NCBI RefSeq assembly: GCF_029504575.1 | Contig: NZ_JAQFII010000001.1 | Span: forward strand, 2,082,501 to 2,146,500 | Length of the DNA stretch: 64,000 nt | Origin: Streptomyces sp. SPB162 | GTDB taxonomy: Bacteria; Actinomycetota; Actinomycetes; Streptomycetales; Streptomycetaceae | Reading direction: 5' to 3' | Shown here: positions 63,894 to 64,000 of the stretch, piece after piece | Layout: every line of letters starts with the position of its first letter | How positions within the stretch are numbered: position 1 is the stretch's first letter | Made by a program: the position numbers and the translations under genes | Notes under the pieces: generated by a model | Database searches by the model: none | What the model was told of the DNA's origin: nothing | The model's input: only the letters and a program-made list of their open reading frames with translations

Positions 63894-64000
63894 CTAGATC
63901 CGGACTTCGACGGATCGGGCGGCCTTGTCGTGCAGCCCCCGTCCGTCGCGGTCCCACACCATGGCCGGGATCACCAGGAGCAGCAGGACCGTACGCAGCA
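63894..64000 (-). CDS. RDD-family membrane protein, C-terminal end only
   Basis: Reading leftward, the last 35 codons encode a hydrophobic helix (TVLLLLVIPAMVW) and DRDGRGLHDKAARSVEVRI, the typical C-terminal end of RDD-domain membrane proteins, with a TAG at 63896-63894. The rest lies beyond the window. Function unknown. Confidence 0.75.
   Translation of the reverse strand, partial: LRTVLLLLVIPAMVWDRDGRGLHDKAARSVEVRI

Overview
The window is chromosomal DNA of a high-GC actinomycete, almost certainly Streptomyces. GC is very high at third codon positions, GTG/TTG starts and GTGA/ATGA overlaps are common, and the gene content (bcc-aa3 respiratory cluster, lpd-sucB, lipB-lipA, cobT/cobU/cobS, pepA, nadA, pspA, DUF397 proteins) matches the conserved core around SCO2130-SCO2197 of S. 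coelicolor as I recall it. That placement is from memory; no search was run.

Layout. 1-5.5 kb: a metallophosphoesterase fragment, a long-chain acyl-CoA synthetase, then leftward genes for a PimB-like glycosyltransferase and a DUF2079 membrane protein. 5.5-10.4 kb: a leftward envelope block with an M48 protease, a gluzincin lipoprotein and two coiled-coil NlpC/P60 hydrolases, the second behind a probable c-di-AMP (ydaO-type) riboswitch. 10.5-16.3 kb: an NYN-domain protein, a zinc-ribbon protein, a rhomboid protease coupled to a lone Lrp/AsnC effector domain, a class V aminotransferase behind a SAM-IV-like riboswitch, and trpD. 16.4-25.9 kb: the terminal respiratory cluster qcrB-qcrA-qcrC-ctaE and ctaF-ctaD-ctaC, interrupted by a lone receiver protein and an L,D-transpeptidase lipoprotein. 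26-37 kb: a cysteine desulfurase-TusA fusion, adenosine kinase, an anchored exported protein, an IscA/HesB-type A-type carrier, quinolinate synthase, pspAA/pspA, DUF3043, a methyltransferase and an HtrA-like lipoprotein. 36.5-43.2 kb: cobalamin genes (a fused cobU, cobT, cobS) interleaved with an MprF-like protein and a rhomboid-like pseudoprotease. 43.2-46.6 kb: a small accessory patch with vapBC, an AraC regulator, four truncated gene remnants joined at two scars, and a duplicated DUF397 gene. 46.7-51.8 kb: pepA, lpd, sucB. 51.9-64 kb: a WYL regulator, an SDR, two GNAT proteins, DUF4240, an epimerase, an FAD oxidoreductase, an NsdA-like regulator, lipB-lipA, DUF4191 and the end of an RDD protein.

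Functionally the window joins respiration (bcc-aa3 supercomplex), lipoic-acid synthesis with two of its users (SucB carries lipoyl domains, Lpd reoxidises them), B12 late assembly, Fe-S and sulfur handling, and cell-wall remodelling.

A striking technical point: six genes (glycosyltransferase, second NlpC/P60, L,D-transpeptidase, a small hypothetical, sucB, one GNAT) each carry exactly one surplus base in otherwise intact coding sequence. Six shifts in the same direction, including in core genes, look like assembly or sequencing error rather than biology. I saw no rRNA, tRNA, CRISPR array, complete insertion sequence or prophage.
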